DNA of 64,000 nt from Ruegeria halocynthiae (GTDB lineage: Bacteria; Pseudomonadota; Alphaproteobacteria; Rhodobacterales; Rhodobacteraceae). The stretch's first letter is position 1. Every line of letters begins with the position of its first letter. Shown here in pieces: positions 24,887 through 34,064 of the stretch. The notes under the pieces were generated by a model. It was not told where the DNA came from, searched no databases, and saw only the letters and a program-made list of their open reading frames with translations. The translations under genes and the position numbers were made by a program. The stretch spans positions 351,250-415,249 of the forward strand of contig NZ_JQEZ01000002.1 in assembly GCF_000743705.1 (NCBI RefSeq). Reading direction: 5' to 3'.

Positions 24887-26371
24887 ATGCCCATGCCAAA
24901 CCTGAACGCCAAATCCCGCTGGCAAGCGCTGGATACTGACCTGCACCGAATTTCACGGGTCGAAAATGCCAACGCTCATGTGGCGCGCCCTTTGCTGGCG
25001 CCCGGAATCGCGCTGGCCTTTATCGCATTGGCCGGGCTGGTTGCCGCAGTGCTGTTCGGTCAGGCGGATGGTGGCCTTATCGTTGCTGCGGCGGCGGCCT
25101 TCGGGGCCTATATGGCGATCAATATCGGCGCCAATGACGTAGCAAACAACATGGGTCCTGCGGTCGGTGCAAATGCGCTGACGATGGGCGGGGCGATCGT
25201 CATTGCCGCCATCGCCGAAAGTGCCGGTGCGCTGCTCGCAGGTGGTGATGTGGTGTCGACCATTTCCAAGGGGATCATTGATCCCAACTCGGTACAGAAC
25301 AGCGATGTGTTCGTCTGGGCGATGATGGCGGCGCTGATCTCATCGGCGATGTGGGTCAATCTGGCCACTTGGGTCGGCGCACCCGTTTCGACCACACATT
25401 CGGTTGTTGGTGGTGTCATGGGGGCCGGAATTGCCGCCGCGGGCCTAAGCGCAGTCAGTTGGGGCACGATGAGCGCGATTGCAGCCAGCTGGGTTATCTC
25501 ACCTGTTCTGGGCGGCGCAATCGCCGCCGGGTTTCTGGCCCTGATCAAAACCAAGGTCCAATATCAGGACGACAAAATCGCGGCCGCGCGCCGCTGGGTG
25601 CCGATCCTTGTGGCGGTGATGGCCGGGGCGTTTTCCACTTATCTGGCCGTAAAGGGCCTGAAACGCATCGTTAAGGTTGATATCGAGATCGCGCTGCTGA
25701 TCGGCCTGACCACAGGCTTTCTGGTCTGGGCTGTCACTGTCCCCTGGGTGCGGCGCAAGTCCGAAGGCATGGAAAACCGAACGCGATCCCTGAAAGCGCT
25801 GTTCGGCCTGCCGCTGGTCATCTCGGCCACGTTTCTAAGCTTTGCGCACGGCGCAAACGACGTGGCCAACGCGGTCGGTCCACTGGCCGCCATTGTGCAC
25901 ACGGCCGAATTTGGCGATTTCGCCTCAAAAGTGGCCATTCCGAACTGGGTCATGGTCATCGGTGCCTTCGGCATTTCCTTCGGCCTGTTCCTGTTTGGGC
26001 CCAAGCTGATCCGAATGGTCGGCAGTCAGATCACCAAGTTGAACCCAATGCGTGCATTTTGCGTAGCGCTGTCGGCGGCGATCACGGTGATTGTAGCCAG
26101 CTGGCTGGGCCTGCCTGTCAGTTCGACCCATATTGCGGTTGGGGCCGTGTTCGGCGTTGGGTTTTACCGCGAATGGCACTCGGACCGGCGCTGGAAGAAA
26201 TCGAACAGCCATCGCCCGCCCGAACGCCGATTGGCACGCGAGGAACATCAGCGACGCAAGCTGGTGCGGCGTTCGCATTTCATGACCATTGTGGCCGCCT
26301 GGGTTATAACCGTTCCGGCCGCCGCGTTGATGTCCGCTGCAATCTTCTGGGTGTTGACCGCCTTTACCTGA
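24887..26371 (+). CDS. Inorganic phosphate transporter of the Pit family
   Basis: A 494-residue membrane protein with about eleven helices. The two Pit signature repeats are present: NIGANDVANNMGPAVGANAL near residue 77 and FAHGANDVANAVGPLAAIV near residue 320. Both also carry the VSTTHSVVGGVMGAG and VSSTHIAVGAVFGVG motifs. This is a low-affinity phosphate:H+ or metal-phosphate symporter. A basic, Arg-rich cytoplasmic loop (REWHSDRRWKKSNSHRPP) separates the last helices. No PitB-type PhoU-like partner is adjacent. It ends 7 bases before the convergent ketopantoate-reductase-like gene. Confidence 0.95.
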   Translation: MPMPNLNAKSRWQALDTDLHRISRVENANAHVARPLLAPGIALAFIALAGLVAAVLFGQADGGLIVAAAAAFGAYMAINIGANDVANNMGPAVGANALTMGGAIVIAAIAESAGALLAGGDVVSTISKGIIDPNSVQNSDVFVWAMMAALISSAMWVNLATWVGAPVSTTHSVVGGVMGAGIAAAGLSAVSWGTMSAIAASWVISPVLGGAIAAGFLALIKTKVQYQDDKIAAARRWVPILVAVMAGAFSTYLAVKGLKRIVKVDIEIALLIGLTTGFLVWAVTVPWVRRKSEGMENRTRSLKALFGLPLVISATFLSFAHGANDVANAVGPLAAIVHTAEFGDFASKVAIPNWVMVIGAFGISFGLFLFGPKLIRMVGSQITKLNPMRAFCVALSAAITVIVASWLGLPVSSTHIAVGAVFGVGFYREWHSDRRWKKSNSHRPPERRLAREEHQRRKLVRRSHFMTIVAAWVITVPAAALMSAAIFWVLTAFT

Positions 26372-26377
26372 ATCGTC

Positions 26378-27352
26378 TCAACCAAAGATCTGATCAGGCT
26401 TCAGGGCTGTGCCCGGTTGCTGTTCGATCAGGCGCAGGACTTTGGCACAAATCGGCGTCGGCGTACCGGTTTCGGCACCGATGCGAATGATCTCTCCCTG
26501 CAGGCTGTCGATCTCGGTCGGACGGCCCGCCGCCAGATCATACGCCATCGAGGTCCGCGCGCTTGGGTCGATGGTCAGCATACGGGCCGCGATCCGGGTG
26601 AACAGCGGTGTCGGCAGGCGCAGGATATGCGGTGTCATCCAGGCGGGTAGCGGTGTGGTCGAGGCAACGGGATGACCCGCAACCTTGAGAACACACAGGG
26701 CCTCGGCCATCTGATCGGCCATCAGGCGACGCCAGTTTCGGTTCAGCAATTGTTCTTTCAGCGTCAGCCCCGACAGCGCGTTCAGCGCATTGTTGAGGTT
26801 GATCACCAGCTTGCCCCATTGCACAGCCTCAATGTCATCGCGTTCGACAACAGGCAGTTCAGCGCTGCTGAGCGTTTGACCCATCCCGCCGGGGCCACTT
26901 TGGATGACGATCTCACCCGATGTGGCGCGGTGAAAACTGGCCGGGGCGGACGGCACGACGTTAAAGGGCACCATGCCTGCACACACGTCGTGATCGGGCA
27001 GAGCCGCGCGCAGGGTACGGGCGTTTTCCATGCCGTTTTGCCAGGACAGTATCGGGGTGGATTTCGGCGCGTATTGCGTGATCTGACCGGCCATTTCTGC
27101 TGTCGCGCCGGTTTTCACCGTGACAATGACCACCTCAGCGCCATTCAGGCAGACCGGGTCTTGCGTCAGGGTCAGATCACCCGCGACAACATGGCGGCGA
27201 AGGCCCGCGAAATCGGTTACCGTCAGCCCCTTCTCCTGGATCGGGTTCAGAATGCGCGGACGGCCCAACAGGGTCACGTCATGCCCTGCATCCGCCAGCA
27301 GTGCCCCGCAATAGCACCCTATGCTGCCTGCGCCAGCTATCACGATCTTCAT
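26378..27352 (-). CDS. Ketopantoate reductase family protein (ApbA/PanE-like)
   Basis: A 324-residue NADP-dependent reductase. N-terminal Rossmann motif GAGSIGCYCGALLADAGHDVTLLG (2-6 onward), the nucleotide contact VIVTVKTGATAEM, and the catalytic-domain block WGKLVINLNNALNALSG with the conserved Lys. Full PanE function (2-dehydropantoate to pantoate in CoA synthesis) is plausible, but many paralogues exist, so the substrate is not certain. It is monocistronic, with the pirin gene 77 bases upstream on the same strand. Confidence 0.88.
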   Translation of the reverse strand: MKIVIAGAGSIGCYCGALLADAGHDVTLLGRPRILNPIQEKGLTVTDFAGLRRHVVAGDLTLTQDPVCLNGAEVVIVTVKTGATAEMAGQITQYAPKSTPILSWQNGMENARTLRAALPDHDVCAGMVPFNVVPSAPASFHRATSGEIVIQSGPGGMGQTLSSAELPVVERDDIEAVQWGKLVINLNNALNALSGLTLKEQLLNRNWRRLMADQMAEALCVLKVAGHPVASTTPLPAWMTPHILRLPTPLFTRIAARMLTIDPSARTSMAYDLAAGRPTEIDSLQGEIIRIGAETGTPTPICAKVLRLIEQQPGTALKPDQIFG

Positions 27353-27429
27353 TGGTGCCCCCCCGTTGTTGCGGAAAGGATCACCGGGACCGGATGTCCG
27401 GGCAAGCCGTGCCCGCGTTGACGTCGCGT

Positions 27430-28392
27430 TCAGCGCGCCAGCCGCGGCTTGGTTCGTTCCAAGTCATCCGAGATCGGAATGAACTCCTGATTATCACCGG
27501 GCGGCAAATGAAAGGCTCCGTTTGCCCAGTCGGCTGTTTTCCATTCCCGGGTGGCACTTTCGATTTTTTCTTTCGAGGACGAGACGAAGTTCCACCAGAT
27601 ATAGCGATCCTCGTTCAAGGTCGCGCCGCCCAGCAGCATCAGTCGCGCACCCATCGGCCCGGCCTTGACCGACAGATTGTCGCCGGGGCGGAACACCATC
27701 ATGCGGCCTTGATCGAAAGTGTCCCCGGCAATGTCGACCGCGCCTTGCGTGACATAGACACCGCGATCTTCGTGATCGTCTGGCAAAGGAAAGGATGCGC
27801 CGGGGTCCAGTTGCACGTCCAGATAGAAGGTTTCCGACAGCATCGTGACCGGGCTGCTTTCCCCGTAGGCCGAACCAAGGATCAGCCGCGCGCTGACGCC
27901 GCTGTCCTGAATATGGGGCAACGCGCCCTGTTTGTGATGCTCAAAGTCGGGGGCCATGTCTTCGTACGCTTCGGGCAGTGCGATCCAGGTCTGGATGCCG
28001 AACAGGCTGTGTCGTTTGCCCCGTGTCTCGGCGCTGGTGCGTTCCGAATGGGTGACACCACGCCCGGCGACCATCCAGTTGACCTCGCCGGGGTAAATCA
28101 TCTGATGAGTGCCCAGGCTGTCGCGATGTTCGAATTCACCCTGATACAGGTAGGTCACGGTGCCCAGCCCGATATGAGGGTGCGGGCGCACGTCGATACC
28201 GCCTTCGGTAATAAATTCGGCAGGACCCATCTGGTCGAAAAAGATGAACGGGCCGACAAGCTGACGCTGAACTGAGGGCAGCGCCCGGCGCACCTCGAAC
28301 CCGCCCAGATCACGGGCGCGCGGGATGATCAACGCGTCCAGCGCCGGGTTATCGGTCGCGTCTTTGGGGGTGTGGGTCGGGTTCCAGCTCAT
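27430..28392 (-). CDS. Pirin family protein
   Basis: A 320-residue bicupin. Pirin hallmarks are GPFIFFDQMGPAEF, VRPHPHIGLGTVTYLYQGEFEHRDSLG (the metal-binding His pair and Glu) and VNWMVAGRGVTHSERTS. Bacterial pirins are reported as quercetinases or as regulators of pyruvate metabolism; the role here is unknown. The start at 28392 (MSWNPTHTPKD) was chosen; an in-frame ATG 48 bases upstream adds a less convincing leader. The region between it and the Tat-protein gene holds nothing recognisable beyond promoters. Confidence 0.9.
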   Translation of the reverse strand: MSWNPTHTPKDATDNPALDALIIPRARDLGGFEVRRALPSVQRQLVGPFIFFDQMGPAEFITEGGIDVRPHPHIGLGTVTYLYQGEFEHRDSLGTHQMIYPGEVNWMVAGRGVTHSERTSAETRGKRHSLFGIQTWIALPEAYEDMAPDFEHHKQGALPHIQDSGVSARLILGSAYGESSPVTMLSETFYLDVQLDPGASFPLPDDHEDRGVYVTQGAVDIAGDTFDQGRMMVFRPGDNLSVKAGPMGARLMLLGGATLNEDRYIWWNFVSSSKEKIESATREWKTADWANGAFHLPPGDNQEFIPISDDLERTKPRLAR

Positions 28393-28672
28393 GCCTGTTC
28401 TCGCTTGATCGAAAGGGTGTCCGGGGCATTCGGTGTTCACCTGTGCAAGATAAAGGTGTTACGCCATAGGGCAATATCGCATGAGCGCACATTACCGGTG
28501 CATGTTCTCATGATAATTGGGACAGCCGGGTCACACAGCGGTGACCCACGAAGCATCAACTTTGACGAGCCGAACTCGGAATTCCCGGCGACCGTGCTAT
28601 ACTTTAAAACCAAACGTGCCCGGCCCCGAAAGGCCCGGCAGATCGTAGCCCGCTCAGGGAGGAGAGCATTCC

Positions 28673-29161
28673 ATGTCCGGTGTCCGTTTCACCCGCCGTT
28701 CCCTCATCACCACAGGTAGTGCGCTGTGCGTCACCGGAATTGTCGGGCTGGTCCTGCCCGCCCGCGCAGCGGGGGTCGCGCCGACCAAATCTATGCGCGG
28801 CGGATCGAACAATTACCGCCCCGGTGCGCCCATCGTAGACCGCATCGGCGGCGGTGGGTTCTGGATGACCGGCACCGTGCGCCGTGCGGGCGACGGCGCT
28901 GCGATGGCTGGTCAGCGCATCCAGATCTGGGCCCACACAACCGAAGGGCACGAGCGGGATCCACAAAGCCATGGCGCGACCCTGACTGACGCGAACGGGG
29001 AATTCCGGCTGGAGATGCCGCAGATCGTGCCCGCGTTCGGCCAGCCGCACGGGCATCTGGCCTATGACAGCGGTGAGTTCGAAACGGTGTTCCTGCGCCC
29101 GGTCATGTCCAGTTCAAGGGACAAAACCCTGAGCGCGCATTTCGTTTTGCAGCCCGCCTGA
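28673..29161 (+). CDS. Tat-exported intradiol-dioxygenase-like protein, probably degenerate
   Basis: A 162-residue protein with a twin-arginine signal (TRRSLITTGSALCVTGIVGL) and a beta-sandwich domain like intradiol ring-cleavage dioxygenases: MTGTVRRAGDGAAMAGQRIQI, WAHTTEGHERDPQSHGATLT, GEFRLEMP, and GQPHGHLAY. True intradiol enzymes bind Fe3+ with two Tyr and two His; here the HGH motif can supply two His, but the expected Tyr positions read HTTEGH, so the site looks altered. GGAGG lies ahead of the ATG. The next gene, 13 bases downstream, is a membrane protein of the ferric-reductase type, probably an operon partner. Confidence 0.8.
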   Translation: MSGVRFTRRSLITTGSALCVTGIVGLVLPARAAGVAPTKSMRGGSNNYRPGAPIVDRIGGGGFWMTGTVRRAGDGAAMAGQRIQIWAHTTEGHERDPQSHGATLTDANGEFRLEMPQIVPAFGQPHGHLAYDSGEFETVFLRPVMSSSRDKTLSAHFVLQPA

Positions 29162-29174
29162 CGTCCGCCGTTCC

Positions 29175-29783
29175 ATGAACACCACCCGCATGATCCTGAT
29201 CTGGGCGGTTTTGGCCTGCGCGATTGTGGTGCCGATTGCCGCCGCAGCCATGAGCCCTTTGCTGGAATGGCGTGATCCGACCTACATCATCGCCGGGTTC
29301 GCCGGGATCATCGGAATGGCAGTGCTGCTGGTACAACCACTGTTGGCAGGGCGCTATTTGCCCGGCCTGTCGCCGGTGAAAAGCCGCCACCTGCACCGAT
29401 TTGCCGGGCTTACGCTGGTCGCCGCGATTTTGATCCATGTCGGCGGGTTGTGGGTCACCAGCCCGCCGGATGTGGTTGATGCGTTGCTGTTTGTATCTCC
29501 GACACCGTTTTCCGCCTGGGGCGTGATTGCGATGTGGGCCGCGTTTGCGGCGGCCCTGCTGGGCCTGTTCCGGCAACGTCTGGCGTTACGGTTTCGCGTT
29601 TGGCGGCTGGGTCATACCGGAGCGGCGACCGTGACGATTGTCGGCAGTGTCGTGCATGCGATGCTGATCGAAGGCACGATGGAGGTCATGACGAAGACCA
29701 CCCTGTGCGGGCTGGTCTTGCTGGCGAGCGCCCGGACGCTCGCCAGATTGCGGGTCTGGGATGTGCGGCGGCGCGTGGGTTAA
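29175..29783 (+). CDS. Ferric-reductase-like transmembrane haem protein
   Basis: A 202-residue membrane protein with six helices and His residues on two of them spaced for b-type haem: [20 protein letters not shown] and [19 protein letters not shown]. This resembles the transmembrane part of ferric reductases, MsrQ/YedZ and related quinone-linked proteins. It follows the Tat-exported gene by 13 bases, suggesting that it passes electrons to it. Its last four bases overlap the end of the convergent argF. Confidence 0.85.
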   Translation: MNTTRMILIWAVLACAIVVPIAAAAMSPLLEWRDPTYIIAGFAGIIGMAVLLVQPLLAGRYLPGLSPVKSRHLHRFAGLTLVAAILIHVGGLWVTSPPDVVDALLFVSPTPFSAWGVIAMWAAFAAALLGLFRQRLALRFRVWRLGHTGAATVTIVGSVVHAMLIEGTMEVMTKTTLCGLVLLASARTLARLRVWDVRRRVG

Positions 29784-30706
29784 ACCCCCAGACACCAACG
29801 CATGATGGCTTTTTGCGCGTGCAGGCGGTTTTCGGCCTCATCGAAGATGACCGAGTTCGGGCCGTCCATCACCTCGGATGTCGCCTCCTCCTCGCGGTGG
29901 GCGGGCAGGCAATGCATGAACAGCGCGTCGGGTTTGGCGTGGGCCATAAGTTCGGCATTCACCTGATAGGGGCGCAGCAGGTTGTGGCGGCGTTCCTTGG
30001 CAGATTGGGAATCGTGCATCGACACCCAAGTGTCGGCGACCACAAGATCCGCCCCTTCGACGGCTTTGAACGCGTCGCGTTCGATCACGATTCTCGAACC
30101 CTGCTTACGGGCGAGGCCGATGAACTCCTCCTCGGGGTCCAGCTGGGCGGGGCCGGTAAAGGTCAGGTCAAACCCGAACTGGCCTGCGGCGTGCAGGAAC
30201 GAGGCGCAGACATTGTTGCCATCGCCGGTCCAGACCACCTTTTTGCCCTTGATCGGCCCGCGGTGTTCTTCGAACGTCAAAACATCGGCCATGATCTGGC
30301 AGGGATGGGTGCGGTCGGTCAGGCCGTTGATCACCGGCACGTCGGAGTATTGCGACATCTCGGTCAGGATGGTTTCATCGAATGTGCGGATCATGATCAT
30401 GTCGACATAACGTGACAGCACGCGGGCGGTGTCAGCGATGGTTTCGCCATGGCCCAGTTGCATATCCTTGCCGGACAGAACCATCGTCTGCCCGCCCATC
30501 TGGCGCACGCCAACGTCAAAGGACACGCGCGTCCGGGTCGATGGTTTTTCGAAGATCAGCGCAACCATGCGATCCTTGAGCGGCTGCTCATCATCAAGTG
30601 CAGCTTTGGGGCGGCCCAGACGGGCCTGTTTCATCGCGCCGGCCTGATCAATCATGGTCCGCAGTTCAGTCGTATCGGTTTTGTGGATATCAAGGAAGTG
30701 GTTCAT
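29780..30706 (-). CDS. argF: Ornithine carbamoyltransferase
   Basis: The 308-residue enzyme converts ornithine and carbamoyl phosphate to citrulline in arginine synthesis. Carbamoyl-phosphate motif STRTR at 56-60, HPCQ at 134-137, and HCLPAHR near residue 268 (ornithine-binding Cys) are all intact. Length is normal. It follows argD on the same strand with a 75-base gap containing a GGGGG/CCCCC repeat element, so the pair may be cotranscribed. Its 3' end overlaps the convergent ferric-reductase-like gene by four bases. Confidence 0.97.
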   Translation of the reverse strand: MNHFLDIHKTDTTELRTMIDQAGAMKQARLGRPKAALDDEQPLKDRMVALIFEKPSTRTRVSFDVGVRQMGGQTMVLSGKDMQLGHGETIADTARVLSRYVDMIMIRTFDETILTEMSQYSDVPVINGLTDRTHPCQIMADVLTFEEHRGPIKGKKVVWTGDGNNVCASFLHAAGQFGFDLTFTGPAQLDPEEEFIGLARKQGSRIVIERDAFKAVEGADLVVADTWVSMHDSQSAKERRHNLLRPYQVNAELMAHAKPDALFMHCLPAHREEEATSEVMDGPNSVIFDEAENRLHAQKAIMRWCLGV

Positions 30707-30733
30707 ATCATGTCGCTTTTGGCTATCGGTTGT

Positions 30734-30766
30734 CGGGGGCTTTACCCCCGGACCCCCGGAGTAATT
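30734..30766. repeat. Partial Rhodobacteraceae-type GGGGG...CCCCCGGAG intergenic element
   Basis: CGGGGG (30734-30739) pairs with CCCCCG (30745-30750), followed by GACCCCCGGAGTAATT. The layout resembles the start of the longer elements at 46116 and 59250, but the GGATATTTT/CAGATGAAG part is missing. It lies between argD and argF. Confidence 0.55.
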
Positions 30767-30781
30767 GGTACTAGTTAATGA

Positions 30782-31969
30782 TCAGGCGGCGGTAAGGCTG
30801 GCCGCAACCTGTTTGGCGGCCTTGTCGAGGCGGATCACGGCCTGTGCGATGTCGTCCTCGGTCAGGGTCAGGGGTGGCAGCAGTCGGATGACGTTGTCAG
30901 CGGCCGGAACGGTGATGACCTGATTGTCATAACCTGCGTTAACCACGTCGAGATTGGTCGGCTTGCATTTGAGGCCCAGCATCAGGCCCGCGCCGCGCAC
31001 CTCTTCGAACACTTCGGAGTGGTCGGCGATCAGGCCTTCGAGTTTCTGACGCAGCATCCCGGCTTTGCGGTTCACGCCATCAAGGAATGCAGGTGTCGCA
31101 ACCTGATCCAACACGGCACAGCCCACGGCACAGCCCAGCGGATTGCCGCCATAGGTGGAACCATGGGTGCCTGCGGTCATGCCGCTGGCTGCGTCCTCGG
31201 TCGCCAGCACCGCGCCCAGCGGGAAGCCACCGCCGATGCCTTTGGCGACCATCATGATGTCCGGCGTGATACCCGCCCATTCGTGGGCGAACAGCTTGCC
31301 GGTACGGCCGACGCCGCATTGCACCTCATCCAGGATCAACAGCAGGCCATTGTCGTCGCAAATCTGGCGCAGGGCCTTGAGTTCGGCGTCCGGCACGGGA
31401 CGGATACCGCCCTCGCCCTGAATGGGTTCGATCAGGATTGCCGCAGTCTGGTCAGTGATCGCGTTGGTCACGCCGTCGAGGTCTCCGAATGTCAGGTGGA
31501 CAAAGCCGGGCAGCAGCGGGCCAAAGCCCTTGGTCATCTTCTCGGACCCGGCGGCGGCGATACCGGCCGAAGAACGCCCGTGGAACGAGCCGTCAAAGGT
31601 GATGATCTCAACCCGTTCGGCCTGATCCTTGTCATAGAAATACTTGCGGGCCATCTTCACGGCCAGTTCGCAGGATTCCGTGCCGGAGTTGGTGAAAAAC
31701 ACCGTATCGGCAAAGGTATGTTCAACCAGCTTGTCGGCCAGCGCCTGCTGCTGCGGGATGTTGTACAGATTCGAGACATGCCACAACGCATGCGCCTGTT
31801 CCGTCAGGGCCGCGACCAGCGCCGGATGCGCATGGCCCAGCGCGTTCACCGCGATCCCGGCACCCAGATCCAGAAAACGTCGGCCATCCGCCTCGGTCAG
31901 CCAGGCGCCTTCGCCCTTCACGAATGTCAGGGGCGCACGGTTATAGGTCGGCAGAACGGACGGCATCAT
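30782..31969 (-). CDS. argD: Acetylornithine aminotransferase
   Basis: A 395-residue class-III PLP aminotransferase acting in arginine (and possibly lysine) synthesis. Cofactor features: FFTNSGTESCELAVKMAR, the motif GSFHGRS, ILDEVQCGVGRTGK, and the Schiff-base lysine K243 in MMVAKGIGGGFPLGAV. Its position directly before argF supports the assignment over other ornithine or GABA aminotransferases. The 290 bases between its start and the DMT gene hold promoters and nothing else recognised. Confidence 0.95.
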   Translation of the reverse strand: MMPSVLPTYNRAPLTFVKGEGAWLTEADGRRFLDLGAGIAVNALGHAHPALVAALTEQAHALWHVSNLYNIPQQQALADKLVEHTFADTVFFTNSGTESCELAVKMARKYFYDKDQAERVEIITFDGSFHGRSSAGIAAAGSEKMTKGFGPLLPGFVHLTFGDLDGVTNAITDQTAAILIEPIQGEGGIRPVPDAELKALRQICDDNGLLLILDEVQCGVGRTGKLFAHEWAGITPDIMMVAKGIGGGFPLGAVLATEDAASGMTAGTHGSTYGGNPLGCAVGCAVLDQVATPAFLDGVNRKAGMLRQKLEGLIADHSEVFEEVRGAGLMLGLKCKPTNLDVVNAGYDNQVITVPAADNVIRLLPPLTLTEDDIAQAVIRLDKAAKQVAASLTAA

Positions 31970-32259
31970 CGGATCATCCTTTTCAGATAGCTTGAGCCCC
32001 GTGAGTGATACACCAGGCCCATGTTCGTCAACAGATTTGGTGGGGATTGCGCGGATTTGGACCGCGCATAGATCAATTGGGCGCTTACGCGGTAAAGCGT
32101 CGACGTCGGAGGCGCAGGATATGTGCGGTTTTGATCATGGGGGCCGTATAGCCGCGCGCGCAACGTCTGGGAACCCCGAATTTTGCAAGCCGGTGCAATT
32201 CCTTCCGCGCCGGGCATTTGCCGCTTGCCATTTGGGCCGCTCTGACGCACCGGTGGGCC

Positions 32260-33153
32260 ATGTTTGTCGCCAAAGCCCATAACCCGCCCCTTGCGGCCCT
32301 GCTGATCTTTGTCGCCAGCGCCTTTATCGCGGGCACAACGCTGCTGGCCAAGGCGCTGGGGACAGATACGCTGGGTCCGCCGCTGCATCCGATGCAGATC
32401 AGCCATGGGCGGTTTCTGTTCGCGTTTCTGGTGATCGTCAGCGCGGTGGGCATCCTGCGCCCGCAACTGCGGCGCCCGGCCTGGGGGCTGCATATCGGGC
32501 GGACAAGCTTTGGCTGGGTGGGGATCACGCTGATGTTCGCATCGGTCGCGTTTATCCCGATTGCGGATGCCACGGCGATTTCCTTTCTGAACCCGGTCTT
32601 TGCGATGGTTCTGGCGATTCCTCTGTTGAAAGAGGGTGTCGGACCGTGGCGCTGGCTGGCCGCGGCGGTGGCACTGGCCGGGGCGTTGATCCTGTTGCGG
32701 CCCACGCCCGCCAGCTTTCAGCCCGCAGCCCTGCTGGCGCTGACAGCGGCGGCCGTGATCGGGATGGAGCTGATTTTCATCAAGAAGCTCTCGGGCCGGG
32801 AAATTCCCATCCAGATTCTGCTGATCAACAACGCGATGGGGCTGACCATCGCCAGCGTCGCAGTCAGCTTTGTGTTTCAGATGCCGACGCCCGCACAATG
32901 GGCGGCACTGGTGGCGATTGGCGTGCTGATGGCCTGCGCGCAGGCCTGTTTCGTCAACGGTATGGCGCGGGCCGATGCGTCCTTTGTGGCCCCGATCAGC
33001 TATGCAACGCTGATCTTTGCCGCCTTTTACGATTTCGCGGTGTTCCGCGTGATCCCGGATGGGATCAGCCTGATCGGCTCATCCATCATCCTGACCGGCG
33101 GTCTGATTCTGGTCTGGCGCGAGGCGCGGCATCGTCACGCCTTGAGCCGATAG
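32260..33153 (+). CDS. EamA/DMT-family transporter
   Basis: A 297-residue protein with ten hydrophobic helices arranged as two EamA repeats (e.g. PLAALLIFVASAFIAGTTLLAK, DATAISFLNPVFAMVLAIPL, FVAPISYATLIFAAFYDFAVF, SLIGSSIILTGGLILVW). Exporter of unknown metabolites. The ATG at 32260 follows GGTGGG and begins shortly before helix 1; a TTG-started extension of 14 residues is rejected. Its end overlaps the convergent ABC permease gene by 19 bases. The 290-base upstream region is shared with argD. Confidence 0.88.
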   Translation: MFVAKAHNPPLAALLIFVASAFIAGTTLLAKALGTDTLGPPLHPMQISHGRFLFAFLVIVSAVGILRPQLRRPAWGLHIGRTSFGWVGITLMFASVAFIPIADATAISFLNPVFAMVLAIPLLKEGVGPWRWLAAAVALAGALILLRPTPASFQPAALLALTAAAVIGMELIFIKKLSGREIPIQILLINNAMGLTIASVAVSFVFQMPTPAQWAALVAIGVLMACAQACFVNGMARADASFVAPISYATLIFAAFYDFAVFRVIPDGISLIGSSIILTGGLILVWREARHRHALSR

Positions 33154-33938
33154 CCCGTGCGCAGCATCTGCCAGGTCGCGGCCCCCACCACCAGCGTTGC
33201 CCCGCCACAGACAGCCATCCCCAACCAGGGCGAGCTGTCAGACACGCCGATCATGCCAAAGCGCAGCCCGTCGATCAGATAGAACACCGGGTTCACATGA
33301 CTGATCACGTTCAGCACCGGCGGCAGCGCATCGACGGAATAGAAAGTGCCCGACAGGAAGGCCAGCGGCGTGACGATGAAGTTGGTGATCGCCGCCATCT
33401 GATCGAACTTGTTGGCAAAAATTCCGGCCAGCAGGCCCAGCCCGCCCATGAAAGCCCCGCCGAGGATCACAAAGATCAGCGCGATCAGCGGGTTCTGCGG
33501 CACCAACCCCAGCACCAATGCCAGCGCCGTGGCGACGACCAGCGCGATCAATACGCCCCGGGCGACGCCCCCTGCCAGATACCCCAGCAGGGTTTCCAGC
33601 GGCGATAGCGGCGGCATCAGCGTATCGACGATATTGCCCTGCACCTTGGCGATCACCATCGAGGACGAGGTGTTGGCAAATGCATTCTGGATCACCGTCA
33701 TCATCATGATGCCGGGGGCCAGAAAAGTCAGAAACGGCACGCCCATCACATCGGATCGGCTGGGCCCGATGGCAATGTTGAAGATCAGCAGGAACAGCCC
33801 GGCGGTCACCAGCGGCGCCAGCAGGGTTTGGGTCCAGACCGCAAGAAAGCGCAGCGTTTCACGCTGTGCCAGGGTGTAAAGCCCCATCCAGTTGACCGCG
33901 CCAAAGCGGCGCGCATCGTGATCCACGAGATTCTGCAT
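33135..33938 (-). CDS. ABC-2 type transporter permease without its ATPase
   Basis: A 267-residue permease of the ABC-2 family: six helices, cytosolic N-terminus with WMGLYTLAQRETLRF, then TQTLLAPLVTAGLFLLIFNIAI, the exporter motif FLAPGIMMMTVIQNAFANTSSSM, and the later PLAFLSGTFYSVDALPP and VNPVFYLIDGLRFGM signature. Such permeases export drugs, polysaccharides or haem. The ATPase expected beside it is not present in the window: the neighbours are the convergent DMT gene and gcrA. It may pair with a distant ATPase. Confidence 0.9.
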   Translation of the reverse strand: MQNLVDHDARRFGAVNWMGLYTLAQRETLRFLAVWTQTLLAPLVTAGLFLLIFNIAIGPSRSDVMGVPFLTFLAPGIMMMTVIQNAFANTSSSMVIAKVQGNIVDTLMPPLSPLETLLGYLAGGVARGVLIALVVATALALVLGLVPQNPLIALIFVILGGAFMGGLGLLAGIFANKFDQMAAITNFIVTPLAFLSGTFYSVDALPPVLNVISHVNPVFYLIDGLRFGMIGVSDSSPWLGMAVCGGATLVVGAATWQMLRTGYRLKA

Positions 33939-34064
33939 GATCTGCCCTTTACCTGATTCGAAGACCGCTTGTAACTCGGCCCGCAGTGTTTAGAATAGGG
34001 CGCTGAGACGAATTCCCAAGGCGGCCCGAATCCGGGGCCGCTTTCCGCTTTTGAAAGGCAAATG

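Noticed and set aside
31966-32898. Long minus-strand frame of 310 codons opposite the DMT gene
   Set aside because: It lies entirely antisense to the well-supported DMT gene and the argD promoter, with Gln/Arg/His-rich sequence typical of a high-GC shadow frame.
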